NCBI GenBank assembly: GCA_021234155.1
Contig: JAJEKV010000092.1
Location: 1,622,561 to 1,686,560 of the forward strand
DNA from: Isoetes taiwanensis
Lineage: Eukaryota; Streptophyta; Lycopodiopsida; Isoetales; Isoetaceae
Direction: 5' to 3'
DNA length: 64,000 nt
Position 1 is the stretch's first letter. The number at the start of each line of letters is the position of its first letter. The position numbers were made by a program, and so were the translations under genes. Of the stretch, positions 10,420 through 22,399 are shown one piece after another. The notes under the pieces are model-generated. The model was not told the origin of the DNA, did not search any database, and was given only the letters and a program-made list of their open reading frames with translations.

Positions 10420-12350
10420 ATGTCGACTCGCAGGTTTCACCTCAAGAACTTCTTCGCCTAAACGGGCGGCTCGCCTCGAGCGCCATCAACGACGGAGGTC
10501 GTCGGGATATGTATGATTCCCGCCATGACATTGAGGGGGTGGCCGATCCGCCTCCCCGAGCCTGGCCGGCCCCTCCTACCCCTCGGCTCATTCCCCTCGA
10601 ATGGGTCCCCCCCTCGTCCGGACATTGTTCTCAACCTCAATCTCCACAAAGATACCCCCTGCTCAGCCCACCCACTCATATTTTCGACCGACAAAGACCT
10701 ATATCAATATCCCTTCAGTCACACCCCTCTTCCATCACAACCTTTCTTCACCTCCCGTGGGATGGGCTACCATCAAGTGTCTTTTGGCCCTACCCACGCT
10801 CATGACTTTCGGCTTTTCCATCCTTTCAAAGATGCTCTTCCCCGCTTATCAAACCAACGATCTCAAGCCTAATGAGGCAGTGCTCAAGGCCCTTCCCCAC
10901 TGATGTTGCTTTCACCGACCACATGTTTTTCAGTTCCACCCCTTGCTCTCCCGCCCCGACCGCTCCACCTTTCTATGCTTCAACATATCCTCCAACGAAT
11001 CCAATTGCGTTTATGCGCCTCGTTCCGACTTCACCTCCAACTCCTAATTTGAAGTCGACTTATCCAACTTTCGCAACACTAAAGGCAAATCTTTGATCAG
11101 AGTGCTCAAGCTCATATGGAAGAATTCAAGCCTTGGCCATTCTGAATGGTCAGCGCGCAACCACAACTCAAATTTCATATCTTTTCGACCACGCCAGAGG
11201 CGCCTCATCGCTGGTTAATGGCCAACAAAAGTCACCGGAAACAGAGTTGGCAAGAAATGAAAACCGCCTTTTTCTGGTCTCATTATGGCACCACGGATGA
11301 TGATCGCCATTCCTCAAACAACTCAATGACCTTCAACAAGAGCCCACGGAGTCAGCCCGGATTTTATGGACCGCCTTCACATTCTCGCCATGACGTAATA
11401 CCAAGGCCCCAAGTCTCTGGAGCAGGCCATTGAATTGGTCAATCACTTGGCTAATGTTTCTTCTTGGGTGTTGCTCTCCAGGAACTCCCTTTCATGCCCC
11501 CCGCCATGGTTCCCCGTAACTCGTTTCAAGCATCAACCAAGAAATCCACAACGCTCACATCCGTGTACTATTTGTAAATATCAAGGTCATCTGGCAAATG
11601 AATGCAACTCCTCCAATGGACCCCTCATTGTAAAGATGCAATATGCAATCACGCCACGGAAGAATGCACTCGCTCTCATCCTACACCTTTCCGAATAAAA
11701 TGGTCTTTCAAGTCCGCACCACGCAACAACAACAACCGGCCGACAACCTCAAAGAATATCCGCCTCAACCACAAGCAGCAGCAGATCAACAAACGCAATA
11801 ATCTCAGCAGCCACGGGGACAAGGTAATCGCCCTCCCTTTGACCCTTCAAAGGCTCAATGTTATCATTGTCATGAATGGGGTCACACCACCACAACAAGG
11901 CCCTCAACTTCCTCAAGTTCAAGTTCAACTTCCGTGATCAAGTCAACCCGCCTTCAAGGCCTCACGGCTTACCAACTATGGGTTGCCAATGGCAAACAAG
12001 GCCCTCGCCCCTGCTTTTGAGAAAACCACCACGGCCCAACAACAACAAAACCATTAAAGAAGTTGCATCTACCTCCAATCCTATGGATCAACAAGCTCAA
12101 GAGGAGATTTATCAGGCCCTTAACCCTCCTGGCCCAAAGCCAGCCTAACCGGGTTGGTCTCGCTAATGGCCACACTCAAAGCTTCACGCCCTTTGACTAT
12201 CATTCCTCACGACATGCAACCCGCTTTTGTCGTGGGAAACCATCCTCATGAGGATGACAAAAAGTTCACTTTGCACCAGATCTTGACAAACCATGCCTCA
12301 TGTCATGCCTAAGGTGAGACAAAGCATTCTCAAGCTCATGCAGCCGCCGG
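10420..12350 (+). pseudogene. gag of gypsy element C, frameshifted
   Basis: The start ATGTCG matches the gag start of element E (50713, reverse strand), but the frame breaks within a few codons and many times after. The Pro-rich N-terminal half and the capsid-like part (AQPQLKFHIF, HRWLMANKSH) can be followed against E. Three CCHC zinc knuckles are recognisable across frames near 11560-11900, including CTICKYQGHLANEC and CYHCHEWGH. It would bind RNA and assemble particles in a working element; this copy cannot. Confidence 0.75.
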
Positions 12351-12359
12351 AAGGTCGAC

Positions 12360-13180
12360 ATTGGCAAATGTTCACGCCACCACTGAAGCTCAAGAATACG
12401 CCCAAAGCCGCCATCATCCACCGGTGCCCGCCTCAAACGATCCAAATATTGTCGCCGAGGTAGAGCTTCTCAAAGAAGTTTCGCTTTTTACCCAAGACTC
12501 CAGCTCCACCGACCCTCAAGGACCCTTTTCACATGTTCCTTTGGAACTTCAAGAGGAACTCGCCAAGATCAAGATTCCTTTGAGCCCGCCACTATTTTGA
12601 AACTCGTCCGCTCTTAAAGATCGGGCCACTCTTCCAACGGTTCGTAGGAGCTGCTATGCACTCCTCCACACCCACCATGCATGCCACGTGGGCAATCGCA
12701 AGTCAATCATGTTCAAATTGATGGTGGTTGTGCCGCCAATCTCATCACCGATAAGCTCGAAAGCAATTGGGCATCAAACAATTGTATCATGCCCCTTATG
12801 ACATCAAGTTGGCCAATGGCCATATCACGCATCCTCAAGGTGTCACCTCTTCTCCATATCAAGATATGCATCTCAAATTCCCTTTGAATTTGAGTTTGGA
12901 AAGCCGGAGAGGATCCCCGTGATTATGAAATGCTCGCTATGCACCTTTTCTCCTCCTGTGCAAAGAGTATTCACTACCGGGCCACGGACCAACTTGTCAT
13001 CACCGATGGCCATCTCAATGCCACAATGGATCTGAACCGGCAAATTAATCTCGCCGAGAAGGCTGAACCTCCATCTCGATTAATCGACTCAAGAAGCACA
13101 AAATATATATCATGTTCAAGCTCCTCCAAATGGGTCCGCCTCTCCTCTTACCCCCGAGTATGCATCCTTGGGGTGACATG
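12360..13180 (+). pseudogene. Aspartic protease region of gypsy element C
   Basis: The region aligns with the 47917-49011 frame of element E: LANVHATT, then LELQEELAKIKIPLS, then VQIDGGCAANLITDKL where E has VQIDGGSLVNLITDKL. The DGG replaces the usual DTG/DSG of retroviral-type proteases in both copies, so it is a family trait. Frameshifts break the reading. Confidence 0.7.
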
Positions 13181-13199
13181 ACGCCGACGTGACCAGCCG

Positions 13200-14137
13200 C
13201 TATGCTCTTTTGGACCCTTATCCGCTTCCTCTGAATCGTGATTCAACGCCTTGATCATTTTTTCGACCCACTTTCTTCTTCAGAGACCGCCGATATTCAT
13301 GCCGCCATGAAGCAACCCTTGCTTGATGACGCCAGCCAGCCTCTTTTCTTCACCACGCAAAATGCCGCTCCTCCCGGCCATGCTTCAGCCTCCCGCCATC
13401 GTTCAGGACACGGAGGTTGTTCCTCATATTCAAACTCCGAAGCGGAAATCGTGGACATTGGCAACAATCAACCTCGTCTGCTTAGCCGCCTTCCACCGAC
13501 CTATAAAGCACGCTACTGCGGACGCTGCTCAAGAAATTCAAACATATTTTTGCTTTGGAGCTACAAAGACCTTCGAGGTATCAAAAAGAGTTGGGCTTAA
13601 CTCACCATTCCTACCAAATCTGATGCACGCCCAATCTAGCAACGCACAAAGATAGGCTCAACCTAAATTACCGCGGACTGGCCAAGGCCGAAATTGACAA
13701 ACTCTTTCACGCCGGCCCGATTTATGAGGTCAAACATTCTCAATGGGTGAGCCCCATTGTCATTGCTTTCAAACACAATGGTAAGATCCGCTTATGGACT
13801 ACGTAAAAACTCAATCAAGCCACCTGAGCGTGATCACTTTCCGCTTCCCTTCACCACCGTGTTCTTGAAGAAGTTGCTGGTCATGAGATGTACTCTTTCA
13901 TGGATGGTTTTTCTGGGTACAATCAAATTTCTATCAAGCAAGAAGATCAACTCAAAACTACCTTCACCACCCCGTGGGGCACTTTTGCCTACAAGGTGGT
14001 CCTTTTGGTTTGTCAAACTCTCCTTCAACCTTTCAACAAGATCATGCTCTCCGCCTCTTTCAAGACTTTATGAAGGATAAACCTTTTCTTCAGATCTTCC
14101 AAGATGATTTTTCCGCTTACAAAGCTCCATGGATGAT
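13200..14137 (+). pseudogene. Reverse transcriptase of element C, first part
   Basis: Recognisable blocks are VKHSQWVSPIVIA, ERDHFPLPF, MYSFMDGFSGYNQISIKQED, TPWGTFAYKVV and FLQIFQDDFSAY. FQDD stands at the catalytic YxDD position, as in element E. The frame changes several times. At 14137 the coding sequence stops at the insertion of element H and continues at 18255-18258 with the same codons (GAT CAC TTG). Confidence 0.8.
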
Positions 14138-16615
14138 CACAAGGCCCCAAAAATTAAGTATTACTAGTTTTTTACAACAATTTTTGCATGAAACCGCTAT
14201 AATTAAGCAATGTTACTTTGTGGGTTAATATGTTGAAAAATCATGGATAGCTATTTACCGTTCTTTTGTGATAGTTTATTTATTCAATTTAATAATGCGG
14301 CTTTTATTCTTATGTTTTAAGTATGTGGTTAATAAGGCATGTAGGCAATGACCAATTAGAGTGGTTTTGTGTAACTTAGTCTAGTATCTTGAATAAATTG
14401 TCTATATTTTTCCTAAGAGCCAATGTTGTATCATCGCAATTACATGTCTTTGCTTTTATCAAAAATGTGAGTAAACCCTAATGGATTTTTCCCTAATTTA
14501 TGGGTTTCTCCATCATGGCTTCATTCAATTTTTACTCTAGGTAATGAGTACTGGTTTATATAACAAACTATGCAAGGTTTGTTGGATATCCTTTTATATT
14601 TTTTAGGTAAAGAGTCTATACAAAACCATTAAAACATTGATGCAAATTTTTATATCAAAACATCAATGTTTATTATAAAAAAACGTATGTGGTGTCATAA
14701 AGTAATGATAGATTGGTTTGTGCAAATATTATGATGTTTAATCTAGAAATAGATCTAGGGGTTTGAACCCTAGTATTTCCATTCGCCTAAGCATGTACTC
14801 TACAACCTTGGTCAGATGCCTCATCGAAATCTTGAGTAAAATGGCATCTGATCTCGTTCTCACTAATGCCAACACATATGCAATCAGTAAAACCAAAATA
14901 GGAAAGGTTCAACATTTGACCAAAAGTCTTTCCAATTTGGCATAACAGCATATTAAAAAATAGGAATTTACCACTAGTTTTACGATTGGGCTGCAATGGA
15001 CAATGTATTGAACTGGAAATAGAACTGAACTTGAGATTCTACACAAAGGCATTGTCACTAGACTTAGTCGCTACCTGCAAAAAGGTATTACATCAGTTTC
15101 ACTGGTACAATATTAAGTATAAGTGGTTCAAATAGTAATTGGAGTAGTTCTACAGATGCTCAAAAATGACATAGTAATGCAACATACATATCATCTTAAA
15201 CATCAAGTCTTCCATTAGTTTCTCAGAGAATAGAATACCTAACGATATTTCATGATCCCTAGATTCCAAAAAACCTACATCACAACAAGATTAAATGACT
15301 GCCCAGACCTATAAAATTACAAAGCAGAATACAAAGTAGAAGATTTGGCGAACAAAAGAAAGTAAGATGCTATGCCAGTAGAGATAATGAGATAAACTCA
15401 ATGAATGCCAGAAGCTCTACTTTGACAAAGCATGCTCGGCGAATTAAATTTGGACCCTTTGCTGTTAGAAATAACAGTAACAATTCTGCAAATCTCCACT
15501 ATAGTAGGAGTGCAATAGAGTAAAATCCAAAAAGTACCTGTGAAATCTTGCATCAGTGAAATTATTCAGGCCCTTTTTGAAAAGGATCGGTTGAAATGCT
15601 CTGTCCCACCACCAGTTCTATTGCATTACATATGAAGCCTTAATGCAAATCCCAATCAGAGCATAGTTGGTTCTACAAATGTAATATAAGTCGTGAGCCA
15701 CAAATTTAGCCAAAGACAAAGCATACAGTTAGCACAAAAAGGCTCGTCATGCACACACGTAAATACCCAGCTAGATGTTTCACAAGACAATAACATATCT
15801 AAAGAACTAAAACACATAAATCTAACTTCAGATTAGAAATGGAAAGCATGATGCCTGAATACATAACACGTTATGCGATGAGAACAGAAGTGACAATGAG
15901 AGAGAGAATGTTATAATTCAATTATAGCATTCACAACAATAGTAGCTATAGGAGCAACAACCAACAGAATCAAATTCACAAAATTACCTGAGGTATTTTG
16001 CATATACTCATTCAGACCCCATATGAAAGAAATTTGTCCATCGCACACCACAGCATTGATTTTTTGATGAGATCTGAATGTGAAAATTGCCTACGTCGCA
16101 GCAGCATTCATAAAATCGGCCTGAGAGGTTTTTTTTTCTGAAGATCCGGCAACAGCCACTCAAGTCGACCTAATTCTTAGGGTTTAGGTTAACTTTGCAT
16201 GCATGGCGGCGAAAAACCTAGCCGACGGAGCTCCACTGTGTTGCGGCCACAAGAAGCAACGTAAACCCTATTTTTCTTTGCATTTTGTATGAAGAAAATA
16301 CCTACATAAAAGAAGTAACATACAGAATGTGAGAACAGTAAAATGCCCTTAGAGGTTTTTTTTAATTAAAAAATATCAAAATCGTTCCCGACCTCAGGGG
16401 AACCATTGATGATATGGGATTCCTTAGAAAATGCTTCTAGCTCTGTTAAATGGTTTTCCCCTTCAATATATTGTCAAGCCAAATACTCTAAATAAAATAA
16501 TAAAGAGAATATAATGTAGGATTTAGACAATCAGGTTACAAAATTGAAACAATTTTAGAAGTTTCTTAACAAATTCCTGCTTGCCAAAATAATATGTTGA
16601 CATTTTAACATTTCA

Positions 16616-16616
<1 letters not shown>

Positions 16617-16644
<28 letters not shown>
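16617..16644. repeat. Poly-T run inside element H
   Basis: There are 28 consecutive T residues, followed by further T-rich sequence to about 16678. This could be the A tail of a reverse-strand retroposon or simple slippage. No gene was recognised next to it. Confidence 0.8.
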
Positions 16645-16647
<3 letters not shown>

Positions 16648-17252
16648 GTCGCTTTTTTTGTTTTTTTGTTTTTTTTTTGGAGGGGGATGCGAGTGTGTGC
16701 TGCAAAACTTTTCTTGTTATGAACATTTAAAAGGGAAGTTCGGGTCTCGTTCTACCATAATGGAAGGGCCTATGTGATCGGTGCCCATGGCAAAATGGGG
16801 GACCAAATTTCATTCTCATACAATCGAGAAATTGGGGAGGGGGGCATTTTTGTGTGTGTTTAAGAAGATCCGGGAGTTTTTTGCGCAGGATTAGGAGGCA
16901 ACTCAAGGAAGTTGTAGATCAAGTAAAATGGTTCAATTTTACAGATTCAACAATCTACGACAAAGTGCCTTTCATCTAAGCAAGCTTTTGGCAGAAGCAA
17001 GATCTGTGGTGAATATCTGTCGTTTTGTACAAATTTCAAAGGAATAAGAAGCAGTTGATCTTCGGCCTTCATCTGGCAAGCTTACATAAATTCAGCAAGC
17101 TATCTAACAAATCCATTGATCTTCAGCTGCAATAATGAAAGCTTTGATAAAAGGGCGCACACCCTAACCTATCGAAGTTGACATTTGTCGGTGCTAATTG
17201 CCTATCAATTGAGCAGAATAGAGCACCCGACCATTCCATGTTTCTGGAGGGG

Positions 17253-17360
17253 TTGCCACATATTGCTACCAAACTACATGCTAGACAAAAATGGCGATCC
17301 AACTCTATTGTATTGCCACATATTGCTACCAAACTACATGCTAGACAAAAATGGCGATCC
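17253..17360. repeat. 48-bp direct duplication inside element H
   Basis: The 48 bases at 17253-17300 are repeated exactly at 17313-17360, giving a 60-bp period. Overlapping open frames on both strands here are by-products of the duplication. Confidence 0.9.
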
Positions 17361-18254
17361 CTAATAAACTGCAATAATCATATGGGACTATCCCTAATGT
17401 CTTGGCACCTTGTTGATCTCTTATCTTACACTCATTTATAAAGAAAATGTATTGCAATCACCTAGCATCATGATTAGCAAATGTCTGCAATAATACGATC
17501 TACACCTTTAATATCCATTTAAAACATTCGATGTTACTAGTAAGAGAAGCATAAATGCCAAAATGTTAGTTAGTTACTGAGGACAAATGTCTCAAATCTT
17601 ATTCTTGAAAATACTCTGAAGGGTTCAACAGTATGGTGGTAGCCTAGTGATTAGATCATTGAGTTTGAGTGGCACCACCAAAGTTTAGAATGAACTTAGC
17701 CATTATGAATGGATGAAGCAATTGTTACCATGTAGTGTGTGCCACTTCCTTCCGTAAGAAGGGGGGGGGGAATCGGTTTCATAGAAAGTGAGATTTTTGG
17801 AATATGGGCAATGTGTTCTGGCCCTTTGGCAATAGTCCTAACAATGTGAGGTCTTAAGTTCAATGTCTTCTAGAGTCGCACTATGTATAGATTCGTCTCA
17901 TAGCTCAAAATATATCTATCTATGTATCTACTTTCATGTACATTAATTAATGTTTGCACAATAAAATTAGCCTCCAAACCATGTCACTATTCACATATTT
18001 GTTTTAACAAGCCATTACTAGTTTTACATGCAATAAAAATGATATAGAAAATCACAATCAATTTTTGTAAACCACTATAACAACGTAAAAATCAACAGAA
18101 AAAAAATCATATTGTAAACCACTATGTGATTAACAAACCACTATTGCATGTGGTTTTTTGTATCAAAGGAATTATGCATTAAAACCATATATGTCATGGT
18201 TTTTGATGAACTAATACTAGTAAAATATAATTGTTCCTTTTGGGCTCCTTTGTG

Positions 18255-19010
18255 GATCACTTGGACAAATTGGAGCTTGTCTTTCAAAAATGTGATGAAT
18301 CTGGGCATTAGTCTCAACTCGAAGTGCACTTTCAAGGCCACCTCGTGCATTCTAAGGTCATGTGGTCACCAAGAAGGCATCACCACGATCCCACTAAAAT
18401 CGGGCTTGGTAATCAAAAGCTCAACCACCGCCTAATATCAAAGAGACACGCCTTTCCGGTAAGGTAAATTACTATTCCACCTTCATTCCTCGACTAGCAG
18501 CCTATAGCTGACCCCATTCATAAACTCACGGGTGATGAATCCACTTGGGCTTGGAATTCCCACGCCGAAGCCGCCGTGACGCTGAAGCTATTACTTACTC
18601 AGCGCCGTCCTTGTTCCTCCTCAATGGGACAAGCCTTTCCACGCTCATGTTGACGCCTCGCTTTTGCCATTGGTGCTGTTTCTCTCGTGCCTATGATGAC
18701 ACCACGGATAAACTAATCCGCTTATGCCACCGGAACTCAATCCTCGGGCTGAAGCGCAACTATTCTCGCCACGAACGGGAAGCTTTGGGCTTAGTTTTCT
18801 CGCGGTCCAACGCTTCCGACATTATTTGTTGGGAAGCCGATCAAGTTCTTTTGTGGACCATCAAGCTCTTCTTTACTTGATCAACAAAGCCACGCCCACA
18901 CGCGTAATTGCTCGCTGGGTCCTTCTTCCGCAAGAATTCGCCCTTTTGAAATTGTTCATAAGGTGCAAGTCTCATGTGGTGCCTCGATTATCTTCACGCA
19001 TCCACACCTG
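18255..19010 (+). pseudogene. Reverse transcriptase end and RNase H of element C
   Basis: The region continues the polymerase after H: LSFKNVMNLGISL-like sequence, FLGKVNYYSTFIP-like residues across frames, then the RNase H part with DASLLPL near 18650, YSRHEREALGLVF near 18757-18795 and FVDHQALLYLINKATPT near 18850-18900. The Asp, Glu and Asp of RNase H are recognisable but split among frames. Confidence 0.75.
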
Positions 19011-20377
19011 ATGATCCCTCCACGGTGTTTTCGACGCCTTTCCAGACGCCAATTATTCCTCGGTCACGGCCACGCCCCATTGGTTTCACAACTTTCAAAG
19101 AATATCTTCTCAATGGTGCTCTTCCTCCACAAGATCCGGTTCTTCCGCACAAGCTGTTCGCCACGCCATCGCCAATTTTTTCCATGAGGTCCGCGACTAC
19201 ACCATGGTTGCAGGTCATCTCTACAAACGATTAAAGACATGGTCCTCGACGCTGTGTCCTCCCTCATGAGGTGCCCGATATTGTTCGACAAGCCCACGAC
19301 GGGCTTGGTGGTGGTCATTTTAGTGGTGACGCCACCGCGACGCAAAAATTCTTTCTCCGGCAGATACTTCTCGCCCACGCTTCAAAGATGCCCACGCTTT
19401 ATGCTCGCGACGCAGGACGCCCCGCCGGGCCAGTAGGAAAGTCCACGGCCCGCGGACGCCTACCCTTGATGCCAGTGAGCTAACGCCCACATCCCTTCAA
19501 AGAAATGGCTTAATGGATTTTGTAGGGCCCATGGATCCACCGACGCTGCACACCCGCGTGTTCGCTATATCCTGGTCATCACGGATTATGCTACCAAATG
19601 GGCGGAAGCTTGTGCACTTCCGCATAACACCGCCGCCAAAGACAGCCTAAGGTTCTCTACACGCACATCATCACACGCTTTGGATGTCCTACGGAACTTG
19701 TTAGTGATCGTATGCATTTTGTTAATCATACCATCAAGGAGCTAACGGATTATCTTCACATCCAAAGACCGGAAGAGTACACCTTACTATCCTCAAGGCA
19801 ATGGCTTGGCTGAAAGTACCAACAAAAACTCTCATCACAGCTTCAAGAAAATTTGTGATGCTTCACAAGACCGACATTATGTGTGTGACAAGTTGCCCAT
19901 CGCTCTTTGGGCTTACAACACTAGTTTCAAAATAGCTACGGGTCACACTCCCTTCAAACCGGGTTTATGGTCAAGAAGCTCTCATGCCTTTTGAATATAT
20001 TCTTCCAACTCTCCGCTTTCAACTTGCTACAGCCCATAATCCACCGGGCGTGACTCAAGGAATGGGTTTATCAATTAGAACAGCTTGATGAACTTAGGGC
20101 GCTGATGCTTACATTCGTGTTCTTCATGGACAAAGCTTGCGTAAATCATGGCATGACAAACATCTTAAGACAAAAACATTCAAAGAAGGTGATTTGGTTC
20201 TTCTTTATGATTCTCGCTACAAAAATTTTCCCGCAAGTTAAAGTTCGATGGTTTGGTCCTTATCAAATTGTTCAAGTGGTACAACCCAAAGATTTTCAAG
20301 TTGGTCAATTAGATGGCACTCCATTACCTACATTGGTTAATGGCTTTCACCAAACAATTTCATACAACCGAAAGTGA
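19010..20377 (+). pseudogene. Integrase of gypsy element C, frameshifted
   Basis: An HHCC zinc-binding part can be traced near 19270-19440 (HDGLGGGHFSGDAT, CDVC-like end damaged). The catalytic core follows: VITDYATKWAEA near 19580, ELVSDRMHFVNHT near 19695 and YPQGNGLAESTNK near 19790-19815. These supply the Asp, Asp and Glu of a DDE integrase. The end (VRWFGPYQIVQVV, LVNGFHQ) is typical for the C-terminus of plant gypsy pol. No chromodomain was seen. The frame breaks repeatedly. Confidence 0.8.
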
Positions 20378-20564
20378 AAATCATCCACCGATGCATTCCC
20401 GCATACGCATACACAAATGATAGTGACTAAAAGGCTGCATATTTATATTATAAAGGTGAAATTTTTACAAAATGTGAGCAGAGCCCATCTATTTCCGCTA
20501 TGGGCAGAGCCCTATTTAGAAAAAATGGGCTGAGAGCCCTATCTACAAAATCCTAAATTTTACC

Positions 20565-20860
20565 CCCTCTACTCCGGGTTGGGAGCAGAGGTGATGCGGA
20601 GGATATGGTACCAGTTCTGCTCGGGGTCCCAGCGAAGGTGAATCACCACCTCCATCCCGTTGGTGTGGGATGGGGATGCTCAGCCATCCCTGCACACCAC
20701 CCATCCATGGGAATGCTAACGACATTGTGGCACCGCCAGAGGTCCAAGCAAACCATCTTGCATGTTATCCACCTGTGCGCTCGAGGGCATGGTGCACTTG
20801 TCGGAAGTCCCGCAGAGACATATCGAGCCATCGGGGTGTCTCAGCTTCACCCACTGTTCG
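20565..20860 (-). other. Possible small antisense gene after pol of element C
   Basis: Reverse-strand sequence reads MSLRDFRQVHHALERTGG just downstream of a TATATAAG box, and ends in VIHLRWDPEQNWYHILRI in another frame, followed by AT-rich sequence with repeated GAGCCC motifs. The pieces need at least one frame change. The family is not recognised. It could equally be chance open frames in a GC-rich spacer. Confidence 0.25.
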
Positions 20861-20861
20861 T

Positions 20862-20869
20862 CTTATATA
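20862..20869 (-). promoter_or_regulatory. TATA box, reverse strand
   Basis: Read on the reverse strand, TATATAAG stands about 30 bases before the first ATG of the possible antisense gene. The support is position and sequence only. Confidence 0.35.
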
Positions 20870-21370
20870 GCCACCCGAGGACCTCCTTATTGACGTGGAC
20901 CAATAAGAAATTTCGCCAATGTGGTTGCAATGCAAGGCTCTTTCTAAAGGGGGAATCTTTTCTCCCGCCGCATATCTAGCCATGGTACTTTCTGACACCT
21001 TCGTTTTAATGATATCCCACTTCGAGTTGCCAGCATTAAATGACATTCCTTTTTTCACGCCCTCGCCGCGACATTAATGTGTGTCCTTTGCCAAACCGTC
21101 ACATCCGGGATCATTCCTCACGCCTCATCGCCACCGCTCAATCGATTTCTTTACCGCTTGGGGACTTAGCCAAAATTTTGCCTCTCAATCGCCTCCTTCG
21201 CATATGTCGCCACCTGGCATCATCAACGGTTGCTGGTTCATCCTCATCATGCCCCTTCACCAACACTTGTGTGCCCTAAAACCTTTTCGCCTATCTGCGT
21301 TTTAGTTTTTCGCCTCCGCGAATCCGGCTTTCCAAATAATTCTTCCCCGCTCCTTTCCGACGCTTTTGCC

Positions 21371-22046
21371 ATGGCTACTGACCCAAATTTCCTACACTTC
21401 AAGCTTCGCCTACCGGATCCGCTGCTTTTGAGTCCGTGGAGTTTTTTCGACTCCACCTTTCGCAAGCCCTTGTTGGTCCGAAGTCGAGAAGTGGCGGAAC
21501 GCCAGCGCTTTTATTTAATTCTCACAAATGGAACTCCCCGCCCCAAATCCGTAACAATTGAAGCAGCTTCATCGCCACATCACAACAGCCCGAACGGATA
21601 TGCTATCGCGGGTCGATGGCACCACCATTTTGCTTACTCAGCCCCTGATTTCTGAGGTATTCCGTATTCCTTTGCAAACTCCTTCTTTATCTTGGGCTGC
21701 CTTACAGGACATAGATGTCACTCAGTTTGGCGCTCCTGCTTATCAAGCAAACATGCATCGCCTCACCAACATTGCAAAGAGCCACGACACCTTTGTCAAG
21801 TTTTTGTGGCGCAAATTGCTTGGGTATTCTATCAAAAACACTCATATCAATAAGCCGTTCTATAATGTTGTGATCACAGCCATCTGCTCCAATCACCATA
21901 TTGATTGGCCACAGATGTTGTTCTACCGCCTCCTTGAAGTGGATCGCATTAGGGCTGCCCCCTCTTCTGTCTTTGAAGCCTCCGAGGGTGGCCATCTTCA
22001 AGCCCTCATCTGCAAATACCTTCCTACTCCTAACACGATTGCAAAT
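21371..22046 (+). pseudogene. Extra 3' ORF of element C, N-terminal half
   Basis: The frame starts at ATG 21371 (MATDPNFLHF) and shifts once near 21560 into a long open frame with LLTQPLISEVFRIPL, NIAKSHDTFVKFLWRKLLG, INKPFYNVVITAI and IDWPQMLFYRLLEV. The helical pattern loosely recalls the 'putative plant transposon protein' domain found in extra ORFs of some plant gypsy elements; that is a weak guess. Element B inserts at its end, and after B the coiled-coil part (30265-31206) continues in the same frame when one TTAA is removed, although the TTAA itself then makes a TAA stop. Confidence 0.5.
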
Positions 22047-22049
22047 TAA

Positions 22050-22096
22050 ACGGGAGTGTTGCATCACTCCCGTTTCAAAGATTCCCTTTAAAAAAA
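22050..22096 (+). repeat. Left terminal inverted repeat of element B
   Basis: It starts ACGGGAGTG, forms a hairpin with CACTCCCGT, then has TTTCAAAGATTCCCTTT. The last block is the reverse complement of AAAGGGAATCTTTGA at the right end. TTAA precedes it. Confidence 0.75.
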
Positions 22097-22399
22097 CACC
22101 ATGTTTCTAAAATAAGCCTTTTTTGATAGTTGTTGAGAATTTCTAGAGGTTCACATTTTTTTTCATGCCATTTTGGCCCATCATTAGACGAAAACTTTGT
22201 ACTTATGAAACAGAAATCATAAAAATAGCGAAATTTAGGCATAGACTTGAAGAGACTGAAAGCATTACAAAAAAAAAGCACCAGAATAGAAAGGAAAAAA
22301 AAGTAATATGTTTTTAATAAATTGTTGTACATCAATATTGAAGATTCATTGTAATAAATAATGATAATTTTAATATGCAGTAGTCAAAGATCTACATCA

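Larger units (their letters stand above)
14138..18254. mobile_element. 4.1 kb DNA element H inserted in element C
   Basis: The ends are imperfect inverted repeats: CACAAGGCCCCAAAAA on the left, CACAAAGGAGCCCAAAA as the reverse complement of the right end. GAT is duplicated on both sides (14135-14137 and 18255-18257). Removing H and one GAT restores the reverse transcriptase reading (SMDDHLxKLEL), which is strong support for the borders. A 3 bp duplication and CACx termini fit CACTA-like or PIF/Harbinger-like elements. No transposase was recognised, so it looks non-autonomous. It holds AT-rich DNA, a few open frames under 100 codons (14763-14945, 17123-17441), a poly-T run and a 48-bp duplication. 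Confidence 0.7.

Noticed and set aside
20605-20979. Forward open frame of 124 codons as a gene after pol
   Set aside because: Low-complexity, no family resemblance; the reverse strand with a TATA box is slightly more plausible and even that is weak.
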